Source: Gammaproteobacteria bacterium
Lineage (GTDB): Bacteria > Pseudomonadota > Gammaproteobacteria > Eutrophobiales > Eutrophobiaceae
Direction of reading: 5' to 3'
DNA: 9,748 nt
Assembly (NCBI GenBank): GCA_003645215.1
Contig: QNEM01000059.1
Location: 1 to 9,748 of the forward strand
Shown: piece after piece, positions 1 through 5,872 of the stretch
Numbering within the stretch: position 1 is the stretch's first letter
Layout of the letters: each line of letters begins with the position of its first letter
Program-made: the position numbers and the translations under genes
Notes under the pieces: generated by a model
Database searches by the model: none
The model's input: only the letters and a program-made list of their open reading frames with translations
Told to the model about the DNA's origin: nothing

Positions 1-133
1 GGGACGTTGCTTCTTCTGAAAGCAGATTGACGGCAAGCTTCGAGACAATCTCCCTCTCATCTTCAGCGAAGGCAGACCAATGGACGCTATGGATATCGTC
101 TCGATCAAGACTTGTTGCTTCTCGTATATGCAT
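1..133 (-). CDS. GNAT-family N-acetyltransferase, N-terminal fragment (runs off the window)
   Basis: Only the first 44 codons lie in the window, beginning MHIREATSLDRDDIHSVHW; the C-terminal part, with the acetyl-CoA-binding motif, is beyond the left edge. The opening 'IREA...D...I..VH..AF..DE' is the usual first beta strand and helix of GNAT acetyltransferases, closest in feel to the YhbS-like group. GNAT enzymes move an acetyl group from acetyl-CoA to an amine; the substrate cannot be guessed here. The ATG at 133 lies 16 nt after the stop of the thioredoxin-fold gene, so the two are probably cotranscribed. No strong ribosome binding site is visible. The family call rests on a short stretch and is moderate in confidence. 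Confidence 0.6.
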   Translation of the reverse strand, partial: MHIREATSLDRDDIHSVHWSAFAEDEREIVSKLAVNLLSEEATS

Positions 134-149
134 GATTTGCTGCTAATTA

Positions 150-845
150 TTAACACCAGGTAGCCTGGTTTTCTGGTTGGTAAAGGACTTCCTGTACATT
201 CGCTTCGATTATTTTGTAGCCGATATTGCCATAGAGTTTCTGGCGGCCTTCGTTGAGGATGAAGGTGGGGCTGCCTTCGACCTTGTATTCGTCTCTTAGA
301 TCCACATCACGGCACAAGGCTGCCAGTGCCTCGCCATTATCGATGAGATCCCTGATGATATTTGTTGGCAGGTCATGTCGTTCTGCAATGGCATACAGGG
401 TGTCCATGTGCGAGATATCCTGACCTTCCTTGAAAAAGGCCAGGCGGATTTCCCATGTAATTAATTCAAACAATGAATTATTGTCATGGATACTATCTTT
501 TGAGATATGCCCTTTTGCTTCAAGTAATTGTACTGCTTTCAGAAACAGGTGACTGTTTGCAGATGTTTTAGCAATGGGTGTTGTCCATATATCATTATGA
601 ACATCAACATGATCAAATTGTGAACAAACTTCCTTGACGTGTTGACCAAAGGCCTTGAATCCTCCTCTGTCTTGCCAGCCTTCGCCAATGCGTTTTGCGG
701 TACAGCCTAACAAGGGGATGAAGTGATACTGTATATCGAGTTCGTCATTATAGTGTTGTTTCAGTTCATCTAGCCTGATCTGTGCGATATACGCCCAGAC
801 GCAGAGCACATCAGAAAAATAATCAATGCGAATTTTCTTATTCAT
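150..845 (-). CDS. DsbA / 2-hydroxychromene-2-carboxylate isomerase-like thioredoxin-fold protein
   Basis: A 231-residue protein with the layout of the DsbA-like thioredoxin family (FrnE, HCCA isomerase and kappa-class GST relatives). The N-terminal strand reads IDYFSDVLCVWAY (residues 7-19), where DsbA relatives have a CxxC or CPWC-type active site. The helical insertion follows, and the cis-proline loop is VEGSPTF (Pro193). Here the motif is Cys15-Val-Trp-Ala18, so the second cysteine is absent and ordinary dithiol-disulfide exchange is unlikely; glutathione-linked or isomerase chemistry is an alternative, by inference. No signal peptide is seen, so a cytoplasmic location is expected. It starts 25 nt after the DUF2288 gene with no terminator hairpin between. 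The ATG at 845 puts the first strand at the normal distance from the start. The substrate is unknown. Confidence 0.8.
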   Translation of the reverse strand: MNKKIRIDYFSDVLCVWAYIAQIRLDELKQHYNDELDIQYHFIPLLGCTAKRIGEGWQDRGGFKAFGQHVKEVCSQFDHVDVHNDIWTTPIAKTSANSHLFLKAVQLLEAKGHISKDSIHDNNSLFELITWEIRLAFFKEGQDISHMDTLYAIAERHDLPTNIIRDLIDNGEALAALCRDVDLRDEYKVEGSPTFILNEGRQKLYGNIGYKIIEANVQEVLYQPENQATWC

Positions 846-870
846 AGTAATTTAGAAAGTAAAAAAGTGT

Positions 871-1203
871 CTAAGCCGGGAATTTAATGGACTGGGTCAA
901 TATCCATGGTTTGATAACGACGGCCCAAACGGTGGCCTCGGTATATGCATACTCTTTTGCTTGCTTGTCAGTGACAATATCTATTATACCTTTCGACATC
1001 CAGTCTTTAAGTGATTCGGCATTGTCTTTTGTAATCTGCAGGGCAACTTCGGTCAGGTCCAGTTCTGGTGAAACATGGATGACATTGCCACCGGCAAAAT
1101 AAACTTCCAGATCTTTCCATGCAATCTTTGCTGTTTCAAGGTTGATTGAATCCTTTGTAATAGCCTCTGGTGTTTCGAATAAATTTGTTACCTGGTCATT
1201 CAT
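871..1203 (-). CDS. DUF2288 family protein
   Basis: A 110-residue soluble protein recognised as DUF2288. It has the family's TAKIAWKDLEVYFAGG block (residues about 24-39), the 'V.PELDLTEVAL' strand-helix segment, and the C-terminal WAVVIKPWILTQ block (residues about 93-104). The family is uncharacterised and no reaction can be assigned. Its ATG (1203-1201) overlaps the gatB stop as ATGA, a 4-nt overlap that usually means translation by ribosomes finishing gatB. That places it tightly in the amidotransferase operon and invites, but does not prove, a link to tRNA amidation or translation. The first 20 or so residues before the conserved core look like a poorly conserved tail. No signal peptide, membrane segment or cysteine is seen. 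Confidence 0.85.
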   Translation of the reverse strand: MNDQVTNLFETPEAITKDSINLETAKIAWKDLEVYFAGGNVIHVSPELDLTEVALQITKDNAESLKDWMSKGIIDIVTDKQAKEYAYTEATVWAVVIKPWILTQSIKFPA

Positions 1204-2657
1204 TTTAATTTTTCTTGAAGCAGTTGATTGACCTGTTGTGGGTTGGCCTTGCCTTTGGATTGTTTCATGATTTGTCCGACAAAGAAGCCGATTAATTTTC
1301 CCTGTTTATCAGCGGGACTTTCCTGGTATTGCTTGACCTGATCAGGGTTGGCAGCAATAACATCATCAACCAGTTTTTCGATGGCGCCTGTGTCGGTGAC
1401 CTGTTTAAGTCCTTGATTATCAATGATTTCATCGGCGTTACCTTTGCCGTTACACATGGCTTCAAATACCTGTTTGGCGATTTTACTGGAGATGGTGTTG
1501 TCTTTAATACGTTTGATCATGCCTCCGAGCATTTCTGCGCTGACCGGGCTATTTGTTATGTCAGTATTATTTTTGTTTAAGACAGCTGATAACTCACCCA
1601 TGACCCAGTTGGCACTTAATTTTGCTTCACCATTGGCGGCATTGACTGTGTCTTCAAAATACTCAGCTTGATCGCGGCTGGCAGTTATCACATCACTGTC
1701 ATATTCCGACAGGTCAAATTCCTTGATAAATCTTTCACGTTTGGCATCCGGTAATTCGGGGAGCTCTTTTTTAATCGCTTCTATGGTTTCCTGATCAATA
1801 CATACAGGAAGTAGGTCAGGATCCGGGAAGTAGCGGTAGTCGTTGGCTTCTTCCTTACTACGCATGGTCCTTGTTTCATTTTTGTTCGGATCATACAAAC
1901 GCGTTTCCTGCACGACTTCTGCACCAGATTCTATAACATCAATCTGACGTTCAATCTCATAGTTGATGGCCTGTTCGATAAATTTAAAGGAATTAAGATT
2001 CTTGAGTTCAGTTCGTGTCCCCAGTTCTTCCTGACCCATGGGTCGTATAGAGACATTGGCATCACATCGAAAGGAGCCTTCCTGCATATTGCCATCACAT
2101 ATTTTCAGGTAACGAACAATGGAATGGATCTTTTTCAGGTAGGCAATGGCTTCTTCAGCAGAACGCATATCAGGTTCAGAGACAATTTCTATTAATGGTG
2201 TTCCGGCACGATTTAGATCAACCCCGGTATTATCAAAAAAGCCATCATGAACAGATTTTCCTGCATCCTCTTCCAGATGTGCACGGGTAATGCCAATGAT
2301 CTTCTTGCTGCCATCGGCCAATTGAATTTCAATATCGCCATTACCGACAATGGGCAACTCGAATTGACTGATTTGATAGCCTTTTGGTAGATCCGGGTAG
2401 AAATAATTCTTTCGTGCAAAGACTGATTTATCAGCAATATGTGCATCCACAGCCAGACCGAACTTGATGGCCATCTCAACGGCTTGTTGGTTAAGCACAG
2501 GCAGAACACCCGGCAGGCCTAGATCTACGGCACAGGCCTGGGTATTTGCATCTGCACCATAGGTCGTCGCAGCTCCTGAAAATATCTTACTTTTGGTGGC
2601 GAGCTGGGCATGTATCTCCAGCCCGATAACTGTTTCCCATTTAATGTCCGTGGCCAT
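1200..2657 (-). CDS. gatB: Aspartyl/glutamyl-tRNA(Asn/Gln) amidotransferase subunit B
   Basis: GatB binds the mischarged Glu-tRNAGln or Asp-tRNAAsn, activates the side-chain carboxylate with ATP, and amidates it with ammonia channelled from GatA. From the chosen start the protein has 485 residues, normal for the family. Visible hallmarks are VIGLEIHAQL (10-19), RKNYFYPDLPKGYQISQ (82-98), HLEEDAGK (127-134), DLNRAGTPLIEIVSEPD (147-163) and NMQEGSFRCDANVSIRP (190-206). A C-terminal YqeY-like helical tail ends in 'GQIMKQSKGKANP...LLQEKL'. The frame is open to an ATG at 2690, but the ATG at 2657 (MATDIKWETVIG) matches the family N-terminus and overlaps the gatA TAA by one base (TAATG), the usual sign of coupled translation. 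The 3' end overlaps the DUF2288 start. Confidence 0.97.
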   Translation of the reverse strand: MATDIKWETVIGLEIHAQLATKSKIFSGAATTYGADANTQACAVDLGLPGVLPVLNQQAVEMAIKFGLAVDAHIADKSVFARKNYFYPDLPKGYQISQFELPIVGNGDIEIQLADGSKKIIGITRAHLEEDAGKSVHDGFFDNTGVDLNRAGTPLIEIVSEPDMRSAEEAIAYLKKIHSIVRYLKICDGNMQEGSFRCDANVSIRPMGQEELGTRTELKNLNSFKFIEQAINYEIERQIDVIESGAEVVQETRLYDPNKNETRTMRSKEEANDYRYFPDPDLLPVCIDQETIEAIKKELPELPDAKRERFIKEFDLSEYDSDVITASRDQAEYFEDTVNAANGEAKLSANWVMGELSAVLNKNNTDITNSPVSAEMLGGMIKRIKDNTISSKIAKQVFEAMCNGKGNADEIIDNQGLKQVTDTGAIEKLVDDVIAANPDQVKQYQESPADKQGKLIGFFVGQIMKQSKGKANPQQVNQLLQEKLK

Positions 2658-4111
2658 TAATCGAACCCCACTGGTGATTGTTGATGCCAATCGGTGGCCT
2701 GCTGAAACTGATGCGCAATATTCAGCAATCTGGATTCAGCGAAATAATTACCGATGATTTGCATGCCCACCGGGAGTTCGTTGGCAAAACCAGCAGGAAC
2801 AGAGATGGCAGGCAGTCCAGCCAGGTTCACAGACACGGTATAAATATCTGATAAATACATACTGATGGGATCATCAATGAATTCATTTAACTTAAAAGCT
2901 GTTTGTGGTGCAGTTGGTCCAATAATGACGTCAACATCTTCCAGTGCGCTACGAAAATCATCACGTATCATTCGACGAAGTTTTTGTGCCTTTAGATAGT
3001 AGGCATCGTAATAACCGGCGGACAAAACATAAGTGCCGGTGATGATGCGTCGTTTTACTTCTTTACCAAAACCTTCAGCGCGTGAACGTAGATATAGATC
3101 GGTTAAATCTTCCGGGTCATCACAGCGATGTCCAAATCGAACCCCGTCAAAACGTGCCAGGTTAGATGAACATTCTGCCGATGCAATTACGTAATATGCA
3201 GGAATAGATAATTCTGAATTCGGCAGTTCAATTTCTTTAACATTTGCACCAAGCTTCTCTAGCTGTTTAACACCTGCCTGAATAACGGATTCAATACTGG
3301 CATCAAGTTGGCCATCAAAATATTGTTTGGGTAAACCAATCTTCAGTCCATCAAGGCTTTCATTGAGATCTTTTGTGTAATCTTCAACAGCTTGTTCTGC
3401 TGATGTTGAGTCACGTTCATCAAAACCTGCCATAGCGTTTAACATGATAGCGGCATCTTCAGCCGTTTGTGTTATCGGGCCTCCCTGGTCAAGACTGGAG
3501 GCATAGGCAATCATGCCATAGCGTGAAACCCTGCCATAGGTGGGTTTCAGGCCAGTGATGCCGCATAAGGAAGCGGGTTGCCGAATCGAACCTCCGGTAT
3601 CCGTGCCTGTTGCAACAGGCGCAAGTTTGGCTGCTACTGCTGCAGCTGATCCACCTGAAGATCCACCGGGGACACGAGCTGTGTCCCATGGATTTTTAAC
3701 TGCACCATAAAAGCTGGTCTCGTTAGTTGAGCCCATGGCAAATTCATCCATATTGGTTTTACCCAATGTCACCATCCCCGCCTCATTCAAACGAGTAACA
3801 ACAGTCGCATCATAAGGCGCAATAAAATTGTCCAGCATACTTGAACCACAGGAAGTTTTTGTACCGTTGGTACAAAAGATATCTTTATGTGCCAGGGGAA
3901 TACCTGTGAGTGGACCTGCTTCACCATTTTGTATTTTTTTATCTGCAGACCTGGCCTGTGCTATGGCAGTCTCAGGCATCAAACTAATGAAACAGTTTAA
4001 ATTACTATTGTGTGAGTCACATCGTTGCAGATAAGACGACACGAGTTCTTCACTGCTAAAATCTTTATTCTGCAATGCGCTTGAAAGTTGTTTGATTGTT
4101 TTCTTATACAT
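2657..4111 (-). CDS. gatA: Aspartyl/glutamyl-tRNA(Asn/Gln) amidotransferase subunit A (glutaminase)
   Basis: GatA is the amidase-signature subunit that hydrolyses glutamine and feeds the ammonia to GatB. All 484 residues are present, a normal length. The Ser-cisSer-Lys triad can be placed at Lys76 (in GIPLAHKDIFC), Ser151 (in VPGGSSGGSAAAVAA) and Ser175 (in TGTDTGGSIRQPAS); the spacing equals that of the well-studied enzymes. The amidase-signature core runs from about residue 65 to the C-terminus. The start MYKKTIKQLSSALQNKDFSSEEL matches the family N-terminal helix, but no good Shine-Dalgarno sequence precedes it. Its ATG lies 118 nt after the gatC stop, an unusually loose join in an otherwise tight operon, and that gap contains an inverted repeat. 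The last base of its TAA is the first base of the gatB ATG. Confidence 0.97.
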   Translation of the reverse strand: MYKKTIKQLSSALQNKDFSSEELVSSYLQRCDSHNSNLNCFISLMPETAIAQARSADKKIQNGEAGPLTGIPLAHKDIFCTNGTKTSCGSSMLDNFIAPYDATVVTRLNEAGMVTLGKTNMDEFAMGSTNETSFYGAVKNPWDTARVPGGSSGGSAAAVAAKLAPVATGTDTGGSIRQPASLCGITGLKPTYGRVSRYGMIAYASSLDQGGPITQTAEDAAIMLNAMAGFDERDSTSAEQAVEDYTKDLNESLDGLKIGLPKQYFDGQLDASIESVIQAGVKQLEKLGANVKEIELPNSELSIPAYYVIASAECSSNLARFDGVRFGHRCDDPEDLTDLYLRSRAEGFGKEVKRRIITGTYVLSAGYYDAYYLKAQKLRRMIRDDFRSALEDVDVIIGPTAPQTAFKLNEFIDDPISMYLSDIYTVSVNLAGLPAISVPAGFANELPVGMQIIGNYFAESRLLNIAHQFQQATDWHQQSPVGFD

Positions 4112-4145
4112 GTAGTTAATGTTTCGTATATTATTTTTTGATCAT

Positions 4146-4168
4146 GTGTTAAGCAAAAAAGTTAACAC
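4146..4168. repeat. Perfect 7-bp-arm inverted repeat in the gatC-gatA gap
   Basis: The arms GTGTTAA (4146-4152) and TTAACAC (4162-4168) are perfect reverse complements separated by 9 nt. The site lies in the 118-nt noncoding gap between gatC and gatA. On the minus strand a weak promoter-like pair overlaps or follows it: TTGCTT (4156-4151), 17 nt, then TAATAT (4133-4128). It could be an operator of a dimeric regulator, an mRNA hairpin, or chance in AT-rich DNA. There is no U tract directly after it on the gat strand, so it does not look like an intrinsic terminator. The rest of the gap shows nothing recognisable. Confidence 0.45.
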
Positions 4169-4229
4169 CGAGTCCATTGTCTGGAGGAATTTGCTATCCC
4201 TTACTCTATTTAAATTATTCAATCATTCC

Positions 4230-4517
4230 TTACTCAATCACTTTGGGAACGAGGTAATGACCATTATCTACAGCAGGGGCAATTTCCTGAAAATGTTTCC
4301 GTTGATCGGTTTCTGTGACCTTGTCGTCTCTGAGCCTGGCAGTGATCTCCAGTGGATGGGCCAGTGGCTCGATATTGTCTGTATCTACGTTATTCATTTT
4401 TTCGACCAGCTCCAGGATATTGGATACATCGTGAAGGTAATTCGGGGTATCTTCTTCCGAAATAGAGATGCGCGCCAACCAGGCAATTTTGTCGATATCA
4501 GATTTTTCTAGAGACAT
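4230..4517 (-). CDS. gatC: Aspartyl/glutamyl-tRNA(Asn/Gln) amidotransferase subunit C
   Basis: A 95-residue protein of normal GatC length. GatC wraps around the GatA-GatB interface and stabilises the amidotransferase; it has no catalytic site. Seen in the sequence: the N-terminal helix DIDKIAWLARISISEED (residues about 7-23), the 'VSNILELVEKMNNVDTD' helix, and the signature IEPLAHPLEI (about 49-58) followed by LRDDKVTE. The ATG at 4517 is preceded by AGGA at 4527-4524, 6 nt away, a good ribosome binding site. It is the first gene of the leftward operon, and its promoter must lie in the region shared with mreB. The gap of 118 nt to gatA is longer than the other joins in this operon. Confidence 0.96.
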   Translation of the reverse strand: MSLEKSDIDKIAWLARISISEEDTPNYLHDVSNILELVEKMNNVDTDNIEPLAHPLEITARLRDDKVTETDQRKHFQEIAPAVDNGHYLVPKVIE

Positions 4518-4793
4518 TCAAGATCCTGCCGTTAATTTGTTGAAAATCAAAAATTTATCACATTCTATTACTTGCCCAAAGCGATACTCGTTGATACAGT
4601 TACCCGATTAAGCAGGAAGATTCTGCAGGAGCCTTAAATCACCCATGAAAAGTCAGAAAATGAGTAAAATAAGTGCCCTGGGTGACTCCACAGCAAACGC
4701 GTTGGAAGCTTGTTTCCGGGCGGAGAGTAACAGGTTTTTTCCGCCAAAACGTACCATTATTTAATATAACCATAAAGTAAATCAAAGTAATCC
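4518..4793. promoter_or_regulatory. Divergent gatC / mreB intergenic regulatory region
   Basis: These 276 bp separate two divergent operons and must hold both promoters. Towards gatC (minus strand) -10-like hexamers are TAGAAT (4567-4562) and GATAAA (4559-4554), neither with a convincing -35. Towards mreB (plus) the best pair is TTGAAA (4540-4545), 18 nt, TCTATT (4564-4569); a second -10-like TATAAC (4765-4770) sits close to the gene. If the distal promoter is used the mreB leader exceeds 200 nt. That leader can fold: an arm pair GGCGGA/TCCGCC (4719-4724, 4740-4745), an alternative hairpin at 4698-4722, and TCACCC/GGGTGA (4639-4644, 4680-4685). A 39-codon ORF (4645-4764) is also present but unproven. 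No classical terminator and no known riboswitch was recognised. Promoter positions are by eye only. Confidence 0.5.
4524..4527 (-). promoter_or_regulatory. Ribosome binding site of gatC
   Basis: On the minus strand AGGA (within GCAGGATC) lies 6 nt before the gatC ATG. It is the clearest Shine-Dalgarno sequence of the leftward operon and supports the chosen gatC start. Confidence 0.65.
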
Positions 4794-5840
4794 ATGTTTA
4801 ATAAAATCAGAGGAATGTTCTCTAACGATCTTTCGATCGATTTGGGTACAGCCAACACACTTATTTATGTCCGTGGCAAGGGCATTGTTTTGAATGAACC
4901 TTCTGTCGTTGCCGTGAGGAATGATGGGAATAAAATCAACGCCAAATCAATCATGGCTGTGGGTGCTGAAGCAAAATTGATGTTGGGCAGGACGCCTGGA
5001 CATATCACAGCGATTCGCCCATTGAAAGATGGTGTGATTGCAGATTTCACAGTAACTGAAAAAATGCTTCAGTATTTTATGCATCGTGCCCATGGTGCAA
5101 CCATGTTTAAGCCAAGTCCCAGGGTACTGGTGTGTGTCCCCTGTGGTTCAACACAGGTAGAAAGACGCGCAATCCGCGAATCTGCCAGTGGTGCCGGTGC
5201 CAGAACGGTGCACTTGATTGAGGAACCCATGGCGGCAGCGATTGGTGCCGGGATGCCGGTGAGTGACCCAAAAGGCTCCATGGTGCTTGATATTGGCGGC
5301 GGCACTACCGAGGTTGCAGTGATCTCTTTGAACGGGATTGTGTATGCCGATTCGGTACGTATTGGTGGCGACAGATTTGATGAAGCCATTATCAACTATA
5401 TTCGTCGTAACTATGGCAGTCTGATTGGTGAATCTACCGCAGAAAAAATCAAACACGAAATAGGCTGTGCCTATCCCGGGAATGAAGTGAAAGAAATGGA
5501 TGTTCGCGGTCGAAATCTCGCAGAAGGTATCCCACGGAGTTTTACGCTGAATAGTAATGAGATCCTGGAGGCTTTACAGGAACCCCTGTCCGGGATTGTC
5601 GGTGCCGTTAAAAATGCACTGGAAAAAACACCACCAGAACTTGGTTCTGATGTTGCCGAAGTAGGTCTGGTGCTTACCGGTGGTGGTGCATTGCTGCGTG
5701 ATCTGGATCGACTGTTGATGGAAGAGACAGGTCTGCCTGTAATTATTGCAGAAGATCCGCTGACCTGTGTTGCCAGAGGCGGTGGTCGTTACCTTGAAAT
5801 GATAGAGGAGTACGGTAACGATATTCTGGCTGTTGAATAG
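4794..5840 (+). CDS. mreB: Rod shape-determining protein MreB (bacterial actin)
   Basis: MreB polymerises on the inner face of the cytoplasmic membrane with ATP and guides side-wall peptidoglycan synthesis. The protein has 348 residues, the usual length. The actin-fold nucleotide-binding signatures are present in order: phosphate-1 SIDLGTANTLIY (14-25), the 'VCVPCGSTQVERRAI' segment (113-127), EEPMAAAIGAG (143-153), phosphate-2 LDIGGGTTEVAVIS (165-178) and the adenosine motif LTGGGALLRDLD (294-305). The start MFNKIRGMFSNDLSID fits the family, including the N-terminal amphipathic/hydrophobic stretch used for membrane contact. No Shine-Dalgarno sequence precedes the ATG. An AGAGGA at codons 6-7 abuts an internal ATG and is too close to serve it. 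It is the first gene of the rightward elongation cluster; mreC follows after 32 nt. Confidence 0.98.
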   Translation: MFNKIRGMFSNDLSIDLGTANTLIYVRGKGIVLNEPSVVAVRNDGNKINAKSIMAVGAEAKLMLGRTPGHITAIRPLKDGVIADFTVTEKMLQYFMHRAHGATMFKPSPRVLVCVPCGSTQVERRAIRESASGAGARTVHLIEEPMAAAIGAGMPVSDPKGSMVLDIGGGTTEVAVISLNGIVYADSVRIGGDRFDEAIINYIRRNYGSLIGESTAEKIKHEIGCAYPGNEVKEMDVRGRNLAEGIPRSFTLNSNEILEALQEPLSGIVGAVKNALEKTPPELGSDVAEVGLVLTGGGALLRDLDRLLMEETGLPVIIAEDPLTCVARGGGRYLEMIEEYGNDILAVE

Positions 5841-5859
5841 CCTGACTTTATTCTTAAAG

Positions 5860-5866
5860 AAGGAGG
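5860..5866 (+). promoter_or_regulatory. Strong ribosome binding site deciding the mreC start
   Basis: AAGGAGG is a near-perfect anti-16S complement lying between mreB and mreC. Six nt after it comes ATT (5873), in frame with mreC. The next in-frame ATG is about 80 nt away, with no Shine-Dalgarno of its own, so this site argues that translation of mreC begins at the ATT. Confidence 0.8.
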
Positions 5867-5872
5867 CAGACG

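Noticed and set aside
2655..2690. Longer gatB start at 2690, adding 11 residues (MASTITSGVRL)
   Set aside because: The extra residues are not family-like and would run deep into gatA. The ATG at 2657 fits the GatB N-terminus and forms the TAATG junction.
4162..4195. Eleven-codon minus-strand ORF (MDSVLTFLLNT) in the gatC-gatA gap
   Set aside because: Very short, with no ribosome binding site; the sequence before its ATG is pyrimidine-rich (TTCCTCC), so chance is the best explanation.
4119..4511. 130-codon plus-strand ORF covering the gatC locus
   Set aside because: It lies antisense to gatC, whose protein is clearly conserved. Its translation resembles no family and its composition is that of a complementary-strand shadow.
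4698..4740. Hairpin plus TTTTTT run as a rho-independent terminator
   Set aside because: The T run (4735-4740) starts about 12 nt after the hairpin at 4698-4722 rather than directly at its foot, so it lacks terminator geometry.
4671..4755. tRNA-like or small-RNA-like stretch ending in CCA before mreB
   Set aside because: No cloverleaf arms, anticodon stem or TPsiC-like sequence could be laid out; the CCA is coincidental.
5851..5861. TTCTTAAAGAA palindrome just before the mreC ribosome binding site
   Set aside because: The arms leave a single-base loop, which cannot form an RNA hairpin of use, and 5-bp AT-rich palindromes are common by chance.
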